Source: Bacteroidales bacterium (GTDB taxonomy: Bacteria; Bacteroidota; Bacteroidia; Bacteroidales; UBA932). Taken from it: DNA of 34,171 nucleotides. The notes below the pieces were generated by a model. That model was not told the DNA's origin. It made no database searches and was given only the letters and a program-made list of their open reading frames with translations. Position 1 is the stretch's first letter; each line of letters begins with the position of its first letter. Positions 14,399 to 22,624 of the stretch are shown in pieces. A program made the translations under genes and the position numbers. The stretch spans positions 1-34,171 of the forward strand of contig JAFZLQ010000105.1 of NCBI GenBank assembly GCA_017551425.1, written 5' to 3'.

Positions 14399-16126
14399 CT
14401 ACACGGTCTTTGCCCCGTAAACGCTTTGGGAAATGTTGATGATGAAGTCTCCCATCTTCTCGAGGCAGTTCACCACATCCATATAGAAGGAGCCCGTTTC
14501 GTACTGGTAGGACGATTTTTCTATGTTGGACAGGTGCTCGTTGCGGAGGACGTCCCTGTACTCGTTGATGGCGACTTCAGCATCTTCCGCGTTGCGGATG
14601 TCAGCAAGCTCCACCAGGGGAGTGGCAAGGTTGTGGTCCATGGCCACGTATGCGTTGTCGATAAGGTCGATCATGTGGTTGAGCTGCCGGAGCATGTTCT
14701 CCGTAAAGTGGCACTTGTGCTCCCAGACGCGGGAGAGTATCTTGCCTATCGTTTCTCCGCTGTCGCCCAGGGACTCCATCTCTCCGATAACCCTGTACAG
14801 CTCCCTCACGCGCGCCATACCGTTGCTGCTCATCTCGTTCTTGGTGACCTCGCGCAGGTAGGTGGCGATCTCTTTCTCCACGTTGTCCGTAACTTCTTCG
14901 TAATGAATCAGTTTCTTGTCAGCCTCGTCGAAATCCGCCTGCGTGCCTGCGTTTATGGCGCTGCGTATGTACGCAAGGTCCCTGCGGCATAACCTGCCGA
15001 ATTCCACGACCTCCAGCTTGGCGCTGTTGAGGGCCAGGTCTCCGGTAGTGATGTTGCCTATTCCGATATACTTGAGCCTGTGGGTTTCCTTCTCCTCGCC
15101 CTTGCTGGGCACCATCAGGGTGACCATCTTCACAAGCTGGGGTATGAACCAGACGAGGATGAGGGTGGTGATGACATTGAACACCGTGTGGAGTACGGCG
15201 ACGCTGTACGGCAGCGATGCCACCAGAGCTTCCTGCATTTCGGGATCGGCGTCGGCAAAAGCGGTCCTGACGGGGTTGGGGAAACCGATCGCCTCGACCG
15301 TCAGTCCTACAAGATTGATGAACGGCTTGAAGAACAGCAGCGCCAGGATTACGCCGAAGAGGTTGAACAGGAAGTGTGCCCTGGCCGTTCGCTGGGCGCT
15401 CTGGTTCGCCACTGCGGACGCTATGTTGGATGTGATGGTGGTACCGAGGTTGCTTCCCAGAACCATTGCGGTAGCCATGGCAAAGGGGATGTATCCCTGG
15501 GCCACAAGCACCATCGTGATGGCTGTGGCGGTGGCTGAACTCTGAAGCATGAAGGTGATGACGGCTCCCGCCAGCATGAAGAGGAAGATGCTCCAGATTC
15601 CGTATCCCGACAGGGTGGAGAGGAAGGAGCGCACGCCCTCGTTGTCGAGCAGCACGGTGGAAGTCTCCTTGAGCGTGGCTATTCCCAGGAATAGCAGGGC
15701 GAAGCCCATGAGGAACTCTCCGAAATTCGCATACTTCTTGATACTCAGGAAGATGAATGCGAAGAACATCAGCGGGATGGCTATCGTGGCGATGCTCCAG
15801 CTGCCGCCCCCGAAGCTCAGCGCGAATATCCATGCGGTAACGGTGGTGCCGATGTTGGCTCCCATGATGACCGCGATGGCGCTTCCCAATGCGAGCAGGC
15901 CGGCGTTAACGAAGCTCACGATGAGCAGCGTGGTGGCGGTGGAACTCTGCACCATTGCGGTAACCACTATACCGGTAAGGATGCACTTGAAGGTGTTGGA
16001 CGTCATCCTGGCCATGAAAACCCTCATGCGGTTTCCGGCCATTTTCTGCAGGCCGCCGCTCATCAGCGACATGCCGTAAAGGAACATGGCCAATGAGCCC
16101 AGCAGCGTAAGTATCTGTAACAGCAT
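14399..16126 (-). CDS. Na+/phosphate cotransporter family protein with PhoU-like domain
   Basis: A 575-residue protein of the NptA/PNaS (Na/Pi cotransporter II) family. Two inverted copies of the QSSTATT-type repeat are seen: MVQSSTATTLLIVSFVNAG and FMLQSSATATAITMVL, each followed by GANIGTT or GSNLGTT. About eight membrane segments end near residue 330. The C-terminal ~220 residues are a soluble helical PhoU-like domain (RDLAYIRSAI, VEKEIATYLREVTKNEMSS, LYRVIGEMESLGDSGE). It probably moves phosphate or a related anion with sodium. Its ATG shares one base with the stop of the upstream esterase gene (TAATG). Confidence 0.9.
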   Translation of the reverse strand: MLLQILTLLGSLAMFLYGMSLMSGGLQKMAGNRMRVFMARMTSNTFKCILTGIVVTAMVQSSTATTLLIVSFVNAGLLALGSAIAVIMGANIGTTVTAWIFALSFGGGSWSIATIAIPLMFFAFIFLSIKKYANFGEFLMGFALLFLGIATLKETSTVLLDNEGVRSFLSTLSGYGIWSIFLFMLAGAVITFMLQSSATATAITMVLVAQGYIPFAMATAMVLGSNLGTTITSNIASAVANQSAQRTARAHFLFNLFGVILALLFFKPFINLVGLTVEAIGFPNPVRTAFADADPEMQEALVASLPYSVAVLHTVFNVITTLILVWFIPQLVKMVTLMVPSKGEEKETHRLKYIGIGNITTGDLALNSAKLEVVEFGRLCRRDLAYIRSAINAGTQADFDEADKKLIHYEEVTDNVEKEIATYLREVTKNEMSSNGMARVRELYRVIGEMESLGDSGETIGKILSRVWEHKCHFTENMLRQLNHMIDLIDNAYVAMDHNLATPLVELADIRNAEDAEVAINEYRDVLRNEHLSNIEKSSYQYETGSFYMDVVNCLEKMGDFIINISQSVYGAKTV

Positions 16127-17511
16127 TACTTGATTCTTTCCTTGAAGAAGGTCATGTATTCGTTGGTCCAGTCATCGGACACGGTGTGCTGGAGTTCCGG
16201 GTTGAACACCATGATCTTATCGGCGTTCTTGAGGTTGTTGAACGGCGCCAGGTTGGTGTGGGGAGGGCAGGTGCCGTCCTGGAGGCTGCTGCATGCGATG
16301 ACGGAGCAGTTGATGCGTGTCGCGAGGTTCTTGGTGTCGAAGTAGGAGAGGAAAGTGTACATCTCCTCGTCGGTCATGCTGCCCTTGCTCGCCTTGGCGG
16401 TGTTCCCGGGCCATGTGACTATGTTGAAGTAGTCGGGATAATCTCCCAGGAATGCGACGGCGGGGGCGATGGCGCGGAGCGGATACTCGCTCAGTGCGGC
16501 AGCGGCATAGGAGAGCGCGCCGCCCTGGCTCATGCCCTCGGCGAAGACGTTGTTCATGTCGCTCGTGGAACGTGTGGCCATGAAACGTATGGCCTGGACG
16601 CAGTCGAGGAAGGCTCCTCTGTAGTAATATGCGTCTTTCTGGCCGAAGTTGAACGCGAACCAGTCCCCGTAGATGTTGGTGAAGTCCTGCTCGAGGCCGT
16701 CTTCCCTCTGGCTGGCCTTGCGGTTGTTGATATACTGGCCGCGGTGAGACAGGTAAAACTCCGAATAATCGGACGAAGACCCGCCGTAAGGGACCCAGAG
16801 TTTGCCGCTGGGCTTCTGGTCGTCGTAGCCGAAGAAATGCATGATCACCGGGTGCTTCTTGCCGTCGACGGGCTCGCAGTAATAGCCACGTACCACGACA
16901 GGGTCTCCTCCCGGGCCGTCCGGAATGGAATTCATCTCTACGAAATAGACCTTCCTGCCGGTTCCGCTGAAGGCGGGGAGTTCGGTGAGCGTGGCATTCA
17001 TGTCTATGGTGGCGAGCTCGGCTTTGGCGTCGTCCCAGAAGCTGTCGAAGTCTGCCTGCTTGTCCGGAGCGGAGACTATGTCGAAGGGGTTTATACCGAA
17101 GGTGAATGTCCGCACATGCTTCTTGTTGACCCTGCATGCGGCCGTGTAGAAGCCCGGCTCGAGAGGCTGGTCCGTGGCGATGTTTACGTCGAGCGAACCG
17201 TTGGCCGGCACCTCGACGCTGGTCTCGACAGTCCCGACCGTCTTCTTCTTGATATCAGTGGTAATCTTGACCGAGATGTCTGCGGTTACTTTTACCTTGT
17301 TGGGATTGTCGATCTGGATAGTTAGCGAAGGGGTGGAGTCGAAGACCCAGTTCTGGGTTACGGGGACCTTGCCCTTGAGGGCCACCAGGTCTTCAGGATC
17401 GACTTCGGGTTCCGGCTCAGGTTCGGGCTCTACCGGGTTGCAGTTGCAGACCAGAACCATTGCGGCAGCGAGGAAAGCCGCCGCCCGGAAAAAAGGAAAC
17501 TTCTTTGACAT
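16126..17511 (-). CDS. Acetyl xylan esterase/cephalosporin-C deacetylase (CE7) lipoprotein
   Basis: A 461-residue lipoprotein: signal peptide RAAAFLAAAMVLVCNC with lipobox cysteine at 22 or 24, then an E-P repeat linker, an immunoglobulin-like beta domain (about 45-140) and a C-terminal CE7 esterase (about 150-460). CE7 marks are all present: HRGQY (the RGQ of the oxyanion region), GMSQGG with the nucleophile Ser, the acid in LQDGTCPP and the base in LQHTVSDDW. It should deacetylate carbohydrate esters outside the cell. I start at the ATG at 17511, which opens the signal peptide directly, rather than the TTG eight codons upstream. First gene of the operon, promoter at 17538-17545. Confidence 0.85.
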   Translation of the reverse strand: MSKKFPFFRAAAFLAAAMVLVCNCNPVEPEPEPEPEVDPEDLVALKGKVPVTQNWVFDSTPSLTIQIDNPNKVKVTADISVKITTDIKKKTVGTVETSVEVPANGSLDVNIATDQPLEPGFYTAACRVNKKHVRTFTFGINPFDIVSAPDKQADFDSFWDDAKAELATIDMNATLTELPAFSGTGRKVYFVEMNSIPDGPGGDPVVVRGYYCEPVDGKKHPVIMHFFGYDDQKPSGKLWVPYGGSSSDYSEFYLSHRGQYINNRKASQREDGLEQDFTNIYGDWFAFNFGQKDAYYYRGAFLDCVQAIRFMATRSTSDMNNVFAEGMSQGGALSYAAAALSEYPLRAIAPAVAFLGDYPDYFNIVTWPGNTAKASKGSMTDEEMYTFLSYFDTKNLATRINCSVIACSSLQDGTCPPHTNLAPFNNLKNADKIMVFNPELQHTVSDDWTNEYMTFFKERIK

Positions 17512-17537
17512 GCTGCGAATACTATATTCAAACAAGG

Positions 17538-17545
17538 CAAAGATA
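17538..17545 (-). promoter_or_regulatory. -7 box for the esterase operon
   Basis: TATCTTTG on the minus strand, 26 nt before the ATG at 17511. It lies just after the tRNA terminator, which insulates it from tRNA transcription. Confidence 0.65.
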
Positions 17546-17558
17546 GGAATTATTTCAT

Positions 17559-17596
17559 AAAAAAAGCCGGACGAGAATCACTTCTCATCCGGCTTT
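17559..17596 (-). terminator. Intrinsic terminator of tRNA-Phe
   Basis: On the minus strand GCCGGATGAGAA and TTCTCGTCCGGC form a stem (one mismatch) around a short loop, followed by seven T residues. It starts 3 nt after the tRNA 3' end. Confidence 0.85.
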
Positions 17597-17598
17597 CG

Positions 17599-17671
17599 TG
17601 GTGCTGGCGGGAGTTGAACCAGCGACACATGGATTTTCAGTCCATTGCTCTACCACCTGAGCTACAGCACC
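17599..17671 (-). tRNA. tRNA-Phe (anticodon GAA)
   Basis: A 73-nt cloverleaf on the minus strand. Acceptor GGTGCTG/CAGCACC with discriminator A; D arm GCTC AGGTGGTA GAGC; anticodon arm ATGGA CTGAAAA TCCAT with anticodon GAA; five-base variable loop; T loop TTCAACT. The CCA end is not encoded. The T stem GCTGG/CCCGC has one T-C mismatch at its middle pair, which is unusual. Own promoter and terminator. Confidence 0.93.
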
Positions 17672-17689
17672 ATGCCCGTATTGGGATTG

Positions 17690-17697
17690 CAAAGGTA
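17690..17697 (-). promoter_or_regulatory. tRNA-Phe promoter
   Basis: TACCTTTG on the minus strand (TAnnTTTG) lies 18 nt before the tRNA 5' end, with a TTTG at 17717-17720 exactly 19 nt further upstream: the full Bacteroidota -33/-7 arrangement and the best such match in the window. Confidence 0.75.
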
Positions 17698-17739
17698 TAA
17701 ATATTTTGAGACTTTACAAATTTTTCTGAAGGAATTTTG

Positions 17740-17747
17740 TATTTTTG
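17740..17747 (+). promoter_or_regulatory. -7 box for the priA-like gene
   Basis: TATTTTTG, 6 nt before the ATG at 17754; it predicts a leaderless or near-leaderless transcript and excludes the upstream TTG start at 17745. Confidence 0.65.
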
Positions 17748-17753
17748 TATGTC

Positions 17754-19355
17754 ATGGAGGAGTATTACATACAGGTCGCCGTGCCGCTCAGGCTTGCGTG
17801 GATACCATGCTACAGGAGCGGCGCTCCTCTTGCCCCCGGCACGCGTGTGACGGTGCCCGTTGGCTCCCGCCGCTATGTGGGAGTGGTCCTCGGGACTGTG
17901 GACAAACCCGATATCGCGGCCTCCCGTATCCAGAACATAACCGGCGTGGAGGAGGGCCTGCCGCGCATTTCCCCCGAAGAACTTAAGTTCTGGGAGTTCC
18001 TCTCCGGCTATTACCTCTGTACGATAGGGGAGGTTTACAAAGCCGCATGCCCCTTCGGCAAGATACGCAGCGAGCAGACGGCCGCAGACATACTCTCACG
18101 CCTTCGCAGCCGCCTCGCCATCCGTGAAGAAGCGCTCACCCGCAAGCACAAAGACAGCGTGCGCGAGCGGCTGGAGGCCGAAAGGGACGACATCTCGGCC
18201 CGCATCGCGGCGCTTACCCGCATCCCCGACGCAAGCCCCGGGAAGCCGGAAGCGTCGCGCCCCGTGCTCCTTGTGGGAGGCGGCCGCACCCAGACCTACG
18301 TCGGGCTCTGCCGCGACACCCTCGCCCGCGGTCTCAACGTCCTGGTGCTCATCCCGGAAATAGCCGCCTCGGAGCAGCTGGAAGCCATTTTCGAGGCCGA
18401 ATTCCCCGGAGTGACGCATAAGGTCAACTCGCATATCACAGAGGCCCGCCGCCGCGCCGTAGCCGCCGACATCCGCAGCTTCGGAGGCCAGATCGTGCTG
18501 GGAACCCGCAGTTCGCTTTTCCTGCCGTTCAGCCGTCTCGGCCTCATAATAGTTGAGCAGGAGCAGGATGTCTTCTTCAAGCAGACAGACCCTGCTCCCC
18601 GCTACAACGCACGCGACGCCGCCGTCATGCTCGCCCGCATACACGGAGCGTCGGTGGTGCTGGGAACGCCCGCCCCGTCGCTGGAATCCCTTCACAACGC
18701 CCGGACAGGCAAGTACGAAATGCGCAGGACCGGCCACGGGCAATCGGCCATGACTGTCATAGACATCGGCGCCGAACGCCGTAAGAACGGAATGCTGGGG
18801 CGCCTCTCGCGCAAACTGGTGGAGGCGGCTTCCCGTACCGATGGCCCCGTCGCCCTCATACGCGGATGGGAGAAGCCCGATGAACTCCTTGCCGAGGCGG
18901 AACAGTACCTCCCCGGCAGGCAGCTTAGCGTTTTCACGCTTCAGGAGGCCCGCCTTCAGGATCTGTCCGGTTTTCCGTTCGTGGCCGTGGTTCAGGCGGA
19001 CGCCCTCATGAACGCCGACGATTTCCGCGCAGACGAACATGCCCTGCAGGCAATAGCCATGCTCAGGGAGAACTGCGGCGGCGTTTTCGTGGTTCAGACG
19101 GCAAAATCGGGGCACCCCGTCTTCGGGGAAACCGAAGATGTCTATCGCCGTCTCCTTGATGAACGGGCGCAGTTCTCGCTGCCGCCGTTCACCAGGCTGG
19201 TCGATACCGAATGCGACGGCCGCCGGGAGCGGATCGTACTGAAGCCGGACGGCACCCTTCAGGCACGCAAGAAATCAATTCTGGAGCAGGCGATGCGGCA
19301 GGAACAGGCCAGCCGCGGCCGTCTCCGCACAACAATAGACGTAGATCCAATATGA
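17754..19355 (+). CDS. priA: Short PriA-like primosomal protein lacking helicase motifs
   Basis: A 533-residue protein with the PriA fold order but about 200-280 residues shorter than usual. Present: the 3'-DNA-binding domain (GTRVTVPVGSRRYVGVVLG), helicase lobe 1 (LIPEIAASEQL, VLGTRSSLFLPFSRLGLII, KQTDPAPRYNARDAA, VLGTPAPSLESL), the ADALMNADDFRADEHALQ segment, and the C-terminal domain ending IDVDPI. Lost: Walker A lysine (GGGRTQ at 175-180 instead of GSGKTE), the DEEH box (EQEQ at 268-271), all zinc-binding cysteine pairs, and the GRAGR motif VI. It cannot be an ATPase by known rules. Cytoplasmic replication-restart role as a DNA-binding scaffold is inferred. Stop overlaps the next gene's ATG. 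Confidence 0.85.
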   Translation: MEEYYIQVAVPLRLAWIPCYRSGAPLAPGTRVTVPVGSRRYVGVVLGTVDKPDIAASRIQNITGVEEGLPRISPEELKFWEFLSGYYLCTIGEVYKAACPFGKIRSEQTAADILSRLRSRLAIREEALTRKHKDSVRERLEAERDDISARIAALTRIPDASPGKPEASRPVLLVGGGRTQTYVGLCRDTLARGLNVLVLIPEIAASEQLEAIFEAEFPGVTHKVNSHITEARRRAVAADIRSFGGQIVLGTRSSLFLPFSRLGLIIVEQEQDVFFKQTDPAPRYNARDAAVMLARIHGASVVLGTPAPSLESLHNARTGKYEMRRTGHGQSAMTVIDIGAERRKNGMLGRLSRKLVEAASRTDGPVALIRGWEKPDELLAEAEQYLPGRQLSVFTLQEARLQDLSGFPFVAVVQADALMNADDFRADEHALQAIAMLRENCGGVFVVQTAKSGHPVFGETEDVYRRLLDERAQFSLPPFTRLVDTECDGRRERIVLKPDGTLQARKKSILEQAMRQEQASRGRLRTTIDVDPI

Positions 19356-20629
19356 GAATCATCATCATCGGCGCCGGCCCGGGCGGTTACGAGACAGCGG
19401 CTGAAGCTGCCGCAAAGGGCATTGAGGTATTACTGGTAAGCGAGGGTCCCCTCGGCGGAACCTGCTTGAACGAGGGATGCATCCCCACCAAGACCTTCTG
19501 TGCGATGGATGCGCCGGACCAGGCACGCAAGAACGAGGTGATCGCCCAGCTTCAGGCGGGCATCGCCCAGCTGCTCAAGAATCCCCTGATCACAGTGCTG
19601 CAGGGGCATGCGCAGCTGGGCAAGGGTACGTCGGTGGTCGTCGGGGACACCCTTTACGAGGCCGATGCCGTCATAATCGCCACCGGTTCCGTAAGCGCAT
19701 CCCTGCCTATCCCCGGTGCGGAACTGGCAATCGATTCCTCTGAGATGCTACGGATGGAGACTGTCCCGGAGCGCCTCTGCGTCATAGGCGGCGGCGTCAT
19801 CGGGCTCGAGTTCGCATCCGTCTTCCGCAAATTCGGCTCCGACGTCACCGTCCTGGAATTCTGCCCCGGCATCCTGCCCCGTTTCGACATCGACCTTGCA
19901 AAGCGCCTCAAGGCCTCGCTCGCCAAACGCGGGATCAGGATAGAGACCTCGGCACGCGTAACCGCGATCGAAGACAACGCCGGATTGCGTACCGTACGCT
20001 GGACCAAGGGTGACAAGGAGTTTTCCGCAGACGCAGACTGCGTGCTGATGGCGGTGGGACGCAGGCCGAACCTCGCCTCGCTCGACCTTGCAGGCGCCGG
20101 CATAGAATACGGCCCCCGCGGCATCGTGGTGGATGAAAACATGCGTACGAACGTTCCCGGAATATATGCCATAGGAGACATCACCGGCGGCATGATGCTG
20201 GCGCACGTGGCGTCCGCCCACGGCCACAGGGCCCTCGCACATATCTGCGGCGAGCAGGACGGGACCGACCTCTCCCTCGTGCCTGCGGCGGTGTTCACAG
20301 TGCCCGAAACGGCATGCGTGGGCCTTACGGAGGAACAGTGCGAGGGGCGCGAGGTGGCGATAGGGAAGTCGAACTACCGCGCCAACGGAAAGTCGGTAGC
20401 CAGCGGAGAGCCGGACGGATACTGCAAGGTTATTGCCGACAAGGCCGGCGGGCGCATCCTCGGCGTGCATATCCTCGGCGCTCATTCTTCAGACCTCATA
20501 CACGAGGCCACGGTGCTCATCGCCCTTGGCGCCACGGTGCGCCAGGCATGCGAAATCATACACGCTCACCCCACGGTGAGCGAAGTGCTGAGGGACGCCA
20601 TGCGCGACGCCGCGCGAAAAGTGTTTTGA
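19352..20629 (+). CDS. lpdA: Dihydrolipoyl dehydrogenase
   Basis: A 425-residue class I flavoprotein disulfide reductase, the E3 subunit of 2-oxoacid dehydrogenase or glycine cleavage complexes. Seen: FAD Rossmann motif IIIGAGPGGYETA; redox pair Cys38/Cys43 in GGTCLNEGCIPTKT; NAD motif VIGGGVIGLEFASV; second FAD motif YAIGDITGG; and the C-terminal His-Glu dyad in HAHPTVSE (His406, Glu411). It is 30-50 residues shorter than typical E3, with the loss after the redox cysteines. The ATG overlaps the priA-like stop (ATGA), the longer upstream frame being only a shadow within that gene. No E1, E2 or lipoyl-protein gene is adjacent. Confidence 0.9.
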   Translation: MRIIIIGAGPGGYETAAEAAAKGIEVLLVSEGPLGGTCLNEGCIPTKTFCAMDAPDQARKNEVIAQLQAGIAQLLKNPLITVLQGHAQLGKGTSVVVGDTLYEADAVIIATGSVSASLPIPGAELAIDSSEMLRMETVPERLCVIGGGVIGLEFASVFRKFGSDVTVLEFCPGILPRFDIDLAKRLKASLAKRGIRIETSARVTAIEDNAGLRTVRWTKGDKEFSADADCVLMAVGRRPNLASLDLAGAGIEYGPRGIVVDENMRTNVPGIYAIGDITGGMMLAHVASAHGHRALAHICGEQDGTDLSLVPAAVFTVPETACVGLTEEQCEGREVAIGKSNYRANGKSVASGEPDGYCKVIADKAGGRILGVHILGAHSSDLIHEATVLIALGATVRQACEIIHAHPTVSEVLRDAMRDAARKVF

Positions 20630-20677
20630 CGCATTACGATTCAGCGCGAACACGGTACAATTATCCAACAAGATTTG

Positions 20678-20685
20678 TATTTTTG
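20678..20685 (+). promoter_or_regulatory. -7 box for the nagB-type operon
   Basis: TATTTTTG, 4 nt before the ATG at 20690; the tightest clear case of promoter-to-ATG spacing and a strong leaderless candidate. It lies within the longer in-frame extension from 20675, ruling that out. Confidence 0.65.
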
Positions 20686-20689
20686 TAGT

Positions 20690-22621
20690 ATGAAACATTT
20701 CACATTGCCTCAAGAGGGCGGCCTCCTCGCCCGCGACCTGCCGGATGACATTCTCCACGGCTACGACAAAATCTACACAGAAGTACACCCCGATTCCACG
20801 ATCGCAAGCCGCAAGATTGCGGACATCGTGGTCGAGGCCATCAAGAAATTCGAGGCCGAGAACCCCGGAAAGCTCTTCCGCCTCGGTCTCACCACGGGTG
20901 AGAGTCCCGCATCGCTCTACAAGGTCCTTTCCCGTTACTACAAAGAGGGCCGCATATCTTTCCGCAACGTGTCGGTGTTCTCGATAGACGAGTATTATCC
21001 TTCATCGCCGGACCAGATGCAGAGCCGCAACTACCGCCTGCACCAGGAACTCCTGGGCAATGTGGACATCCTCCCGGAGAACATCCATGTCCCGGACGGC
21101 ACCGTGCCCCATGAGAACATTGCTGAGTACTGCGCAAAGTTCGACGCCGCCGCATCGGGCCTCGACCTCCTCATCATGGGCATAGGCGAGCAGGGGCAGG
21201 TGGGATTCAACGAGGCCGGTTCTTCCGAGGTCTCCCGCACCCGCACCGTCCTCCTCAGCTACAAGAGCCGCAAGCGCCAGTCCAACAACTTCAACGGAGA
21301 CGTCAGCGTGACTCCCAAGCAGGCCATCACCATGGGCGTGGGCACCATGCTCAGCGCCAAGAGGGTGATCCTCATGGCCTTGGGCGAAGACAAGGTTGAT
21401 GCCGTCGCCCGCGTTTCCGAGGGCCATGTCGGCACCGACTGCCCGGCAACCTTCTTCCAGCATCATCCCAACGTGCGCCTTTATGTCGATGAAGTCTCCG
21501 GATCCCAGCTCACACGCGTCGTGGCTCCCTGGCTCATCGGTCCCTGCGAATGGACTCCCAAGTTCCGCCGCAAGGCAGTCGTATGGCTCTGCCAGAAAGT
21601 CGGCAAGCCCATTCTCAAGCTTACCCACGCAGACTATCTCAAGAATTCCCTCGAGGAACTCGTGGAGCATGAAGGCTCGTACAACAAGGTCAACATAGAC
21701 GTCTTCAACGACCTCCAGCATACCATCACCGGCTGGCCCGGCGGCAAGCCCAACGCAGACGACAGCACCCGTCCCGTGGCCTCCAAGCCCTTCCCCAAGA
21801 AGGTCCTCGTGTTCTCGCCCCATCCCGACGACGACGTCATTTCAATGGGCGGCACCCTCATCCGCCTGCAGCACCAGGGGCACGACGTGCACGTGGCATA
21901 CGAGACTTCCGGCAACGTCGCTGTACACGATTCCGTGGTGATGCAGCACATAGACGCAGCCGCCCAGCTCGGCTACGGAGACCGTACCGCCGAGGTGCAG
22001 GCACTCGTTGACGCCAAAGTCCCCGGCGAGCCCGAGCCTCGCGGCCTGCTTGACATCAAGGCCGCCATCCGCCGCAGCGAGGCCCGCGGCGCCTGCCATT
22101 CCTTCGGCATGAAAGACGACCACATCCATTTCCTCAACCTTCCGTTCTACGAGAGCGGCGGCATTCGCAAGCTCCCTTGCAGCGACGCGGACGTGGAAAT
22201 CATCAAGAAGCTCATGGAGGAAATCAAGCCGGACCAGATCTACATGGCCGGAGACCTTGCAGACCCTCACGGAACCCACCGCGTCTGCACCGAGGCCGCC
22301 CTTGAGGCGTTCACGGAGCTGGAAGAGGCCGGAGCCCCCTGGGTTAAGGACTGCCACATCTGGATGTACCGCGGCGCATGGATGGAATGGGAACTCTCCA
22401 GGGTCGATATGGCCGTCCCCCTCAGCCCCGACGAGGTCATCGAGAAGCGTCACGCCATCTACCGCCATCTCTCGCAGAAAGACATCGTCCCGTTCCCGGG
22501 CGAGGATCCCCGCGAGTTCTGGCAGAGGGCGGAAGACCGCACCCAGGCCACTGCCAAGGCTTATGACGAGCTGGGCATGGCCGAGTATCAGGCAATCGAA
22601 GTTTTCTTAAAATTACGTTAG
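20690..22621 (+). CDS. NagB-like domain fused to PIG-L/LmbE deacetylase domain
   Basis: A 643-residue two-domain protein of a type common in Bacteroidota and usually annotated glucosamine-6-phosphate deaminase. Residues ~30-290 are a NagB fold (RLGLTTGESPASLY, FSIDEYY with Asp100, ITMGVGTML). The catalytic loop reads GEQGQVGFNEAGS (166-178): compared with the NagB motif DGHIAFNE, Asp and the ring-opening His are both Gln (168, 170), while the Glu (175) is kept. Residues ~370-560 are a PIG-L zinc deacetylase (FSPHPDDDVISMGG, and DPHGTHR). This suggests an amino-sugar phosphate binding or isomerising domain joined to an N-deacetylase. Followed after 3 nt by an intact nagB. Confidence 0.85.
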   Translation: MKHFTLPQEGGLLARDLPDDILHGYDKIYTEVHPDSTIASRKIADIVVEAIKKFEAENPGKLFRLGLTTGESPASLYKVLSRYYKEGRISFRNVSVFSIDEYYPSSPDQMQSRNYRLHQELLGNVDILPENIHVPDGTVPHENIAEYCAKFDAAASGLDLLIMGIGEQGQVGFNEAGSSEVSRTRTVLLSYKSRKRQSNNFNGDVSVTPKQAITMGVGTMLSAKRVILMALGEDKVDAVARVSEGHVGTDCPATFFQHHPNVRLYVDEVSGSQLTRVVAPWLIGPCEWTPKFRRKAVVWLCQKVGKPILKLTHADYLKNSLEELVEHEGSYNKVNIDVFNDLQHTITGWPGGKPNADDSTRPVASKPFPKKVLVFSPHPDDDVISMGGTLIRLQHQGHDVHVAYETSGNVAVHDSVVMQHIDAAAQLGYGDRTAEVQALVDAKVPGEPEPRGLLDIKAAIRRSEARGACHSFGMKDDHIHFLNLPFYESGGIRKLPCSDADVEIIKKLMEEIKPDQIYMAGDLADPHGTHRVCTEAALEAFTELEEAGAPWVKDCHIWMYRGAWMEWELSRVDMAVPLSPDEVIEKRHAIYRHLSQKDIVPFPGEDPREFWQRAEDRTQATAKAYDELGMAEYQAIEVFLKLR

Positions 22622-22624
22622 AAT

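Noticed and set aside
16186..17325. 379-codon plus-strand frame antisense to the CE7 esterase
   Set aside because: The minus strand has the complete CE7 catalytic set and a lipoprotein signal peptide; the plus frame shows no recognisable domain.
19211..19351. 47-codon N-terminal extension of lpdA
   Set aside because: It lies in a second frame inside the priA-like gene and is low-complexity; the FAD motif begins directly at the ATG at 19352, where homologues start.
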